Positions 62,954-64,000 of a stretch of DNA of 64,000 bases are shown here, piece after piece (the first letter of the stretch is position 1; the number at the start of each line of letters is the position of its first letter). The notes beneath the pieces were generated by a model, which was not told where the DNA came from, searched no databases, and saw only the letters and a list, made by a program, of their open reading frames with translations. The DNA is from an uncultured Aquimarina sp. GTDB lineage: Bacteria; Bacteroidota; Bacteroidia; Flavobacteriales; Flavobacteriaceae. The translations under genes were made by a program, and so were the position numbers. The stretch covers positions 62,001-126,000 of the forward strand of contig NZ_CANLMP010000009.1 of assembly GCF_947492405.1 (NCBI RefSeq), given 5' to 3'.

Positions 62954-63724
62954 TTATCTTCCTCCATTAGCCTGTAGATCAGCAATACATAATGCGTCTA
63001 GTTTCGGAACTCCATTATCTAACATACTAATCATTCCTGTTTCGAATTCTATAGCAGCTTCCATTAGACAGCTTTGTACATTACAATGACCTCTGGATTC
63101 TGTATCTTCATGTTGAGATTGTAATGAGGTACCAATATTTATAAGACCTAATAAGTGCGCAAATTCATGATTCAATGCAGCTGCTTCAACTGTGGATAAC
63201 ATAGGGGCATTAGGATTGCTGCTTAGGTTACGAAGTGTACTTTCATAAATAACGATAGAAGTATTTAAGTAAGCAGTACCCAAAGTTACTCTAGCTCCTT
63301 CATCGCTATCATTAGTTCCATCTGCAAAGTAGATATATACCTTTATTTCATCTCCCTCATTAAATTCGGTTCTTGTAGTAGTTTCAATTTGTTTTACTTT
63401 TTCAATAGTAAATGGTGCTAATCCTGAAGAAGGTACCGATCGTTGATTTATTATGATTCCATCTGGTTTAAAAAGACGCTCTTCTAGAAAACTTCTAAAT
63501 GTATTTATGGCTGTTGTCGTTGGTTCAAATCCCTGTACAGAAACAATTTCTACAGTCAATCCTTTAAAATTAGTATCACTTAACAAGTCATTGGCAGAGG
63601 TTCCTAGTGGTTGACCGTTTGGAGATTGGTTATCCGCTACAAATGTGTTTTCATCATCATCAGAACATCCGACCAATAATAAAGATGTAAATAAAAGTAT
63701 ACTTAAGAATTTTGTAATTTGCAT
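62954..63724 (-). CDS. Archaemetzincin/zincin-like metalloprotease lipoprotein
   Basis: 256 residues. Lipoprotein signal ending LLVGC, then an acidic DDDEN stretch. The zinc motif is NHEFAHLLGLINIG (HExxHxxGL). Further on, GHCNVQSCLMEAA resembles the HCx4CxM element of archaemetzincins, with a later cysteine (C246). The spacing between the two parts is longer than in classical archaemetzincins (about 20 residues inserted). Probably a periplasmic or surface protease. It is divergent from the DUF2059 gene, 45 bases apart. Confidence 0.8.
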   Translation of the reverse strand: MQITKFLSILLFTSLLLVGCSDDDENTFVADNQSPNGQPLGTSANDLLSDTNFKGLTVEIVSVQGFEPTTTAINTFRSFLEERLFKPDGIIINQRSVPSSGLAPFTIEKVKQIETTTRTEFNEGDEIKVYIYFADGTNDSDEGARVTLGTAYLNTSIVIYESTLRNLSSNPNAPMLSTVEAAALNHEFAHLLGLINIGTSLQSQHEDTESRGHCNVQSCLMEAAIEFETGMISMLDNGVPKLDALCIADLQANGGR

Positions 63725-63769
63725 AAAAATTGATTTTCCAGAGGTATTGGTTAGTAAATAAACGAATTT

Positions 63770-64000
63770 ATGAGAGATATAGTTTTTGCTTTAACTTTAT
63801 TTTTAACAAGTACCGCTTGTATGTCACAAAGATCGTACCATCAAGATGCTATTCGATATTTTGAATTAAATGGAACTGAACAACAATATGATACTGCAAT
63901 AGAACAAATGTTTGCATTGTTAAAAGAACAGTATAATTCTCAGAATGTTCCTGATAAAGTCTGGGAAGAATTAAAAGGAGATAAAACGGCTGCCTTAGCT
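63770..64000 (+). CDS. DUF2059-like exported protein (N-terminal part)
   Basis: 77 codons visible, running off the right edge. Signal or lipobox region MRDIVFALTLFLTSTACMS, then AIRYFELNGTEQQYDTAIEQ and MFALLKEQYNSQNVPDKVWE, the usual start of the DUF2059 helical domain. Function unknown. Confidence 0.75.
   Translation, partial: MRDIVFALTLFLTSTACMSQRSYHQDAIRYFELNGTEQQYDTAIEQMFALLKEQYNSQNVPDKVWEELKGDKTAALA

Overview
The window is a piece of a low-GC Bacteroidota chromosome, most likely a marine member of the Flavobacteriaceae. The evidence is the TAnnTTTG-type -7 promoter boxes, A-rich leaders without Shine-Dalgarno sequences, a fused SecDF, a T9SS C-terminal sorting domain, many 'SxxC' lipoproteins and families such as DUF2911, DUF6588 and MSEP-CTERM. 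The genus (Aquimarina-like) is only a guess. No rRNA, tRNA, CRISPR array, transposase or prophage was seen.

Layout. 1-7.1 kb: partial HerA-like ATPase (DUF853), an exported RidA-like lipoprotein, queE, a tandem set of three 32-residue peptide genes that standard gene calling would miss, a DUF2911 protein, asnB and a secreted astacin protease with two chitin-binding modules. 7.6-17 kb: gyrB, a DUF6588 protein, mdh, two small SecD-periplasmic-domain-like proteins and secDF. 17.2-21.5 kb: a T9SS-secreted GH57-type amylase with three starch-binding modules, then a DUF192 lipoprotein. 21.6-29.4 kb: a nine-gene minus-strand block with a winged-helix regulator, two Coq4-like proteins, membrane proteins, DUF1361, CreD, an exosortase (XrtK type) and its single large MSEP-CTERM target. 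Two near-identical palindromic operators overlap the two promoters of this block. 29.5-34.5 kb: DUF1801 protein, a Cry-toxin-domain-like protein, kdsA, typA.

35-47.3 kb is a surface-polysaccharide region: a FemAB/GNAT-like protein, a GT4, a sugar aminotransferase with a WxcM/FdtA-type oxoisomerase (dTDP-3-amino-3,6-dideoxyhexose pathway), a Wzx-type flippase, GT4 and two GT2 enzymes, a 2OG-Fe(II) oxygenase, ftsE, and an MBOAT/SGNH O-acylation pair. 47.5-55.2 kb: a large TPR protein paired with a plug-less outer-membrane barrel (whose signal peptide carries a 33-bp in-frame palindrome), an M23 peptidase and a DUF885 lipoprotein. 55.3-64 kb: AraC regulator, a fold-back MITE-like element, beta-lactamase-fold lipoprotein, SRPBCC protein, ABM-domain protein with two TetR-type operators and its probable TetR regulator, a YtcJ-like amidohydrolase, an archaemetzincin-like lipoprotein and a partial DUF2059 gene.

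The best candidates for something undescribed are the three-peptide array at 2.2-3.2 kb with its shared upstream palindrome, the delta-endotoxin-like protein at 29.9-31.3 kb, and the regulator/operator-controlled Coq4-CreD-exosortase block at 21.6-29.4 kb.
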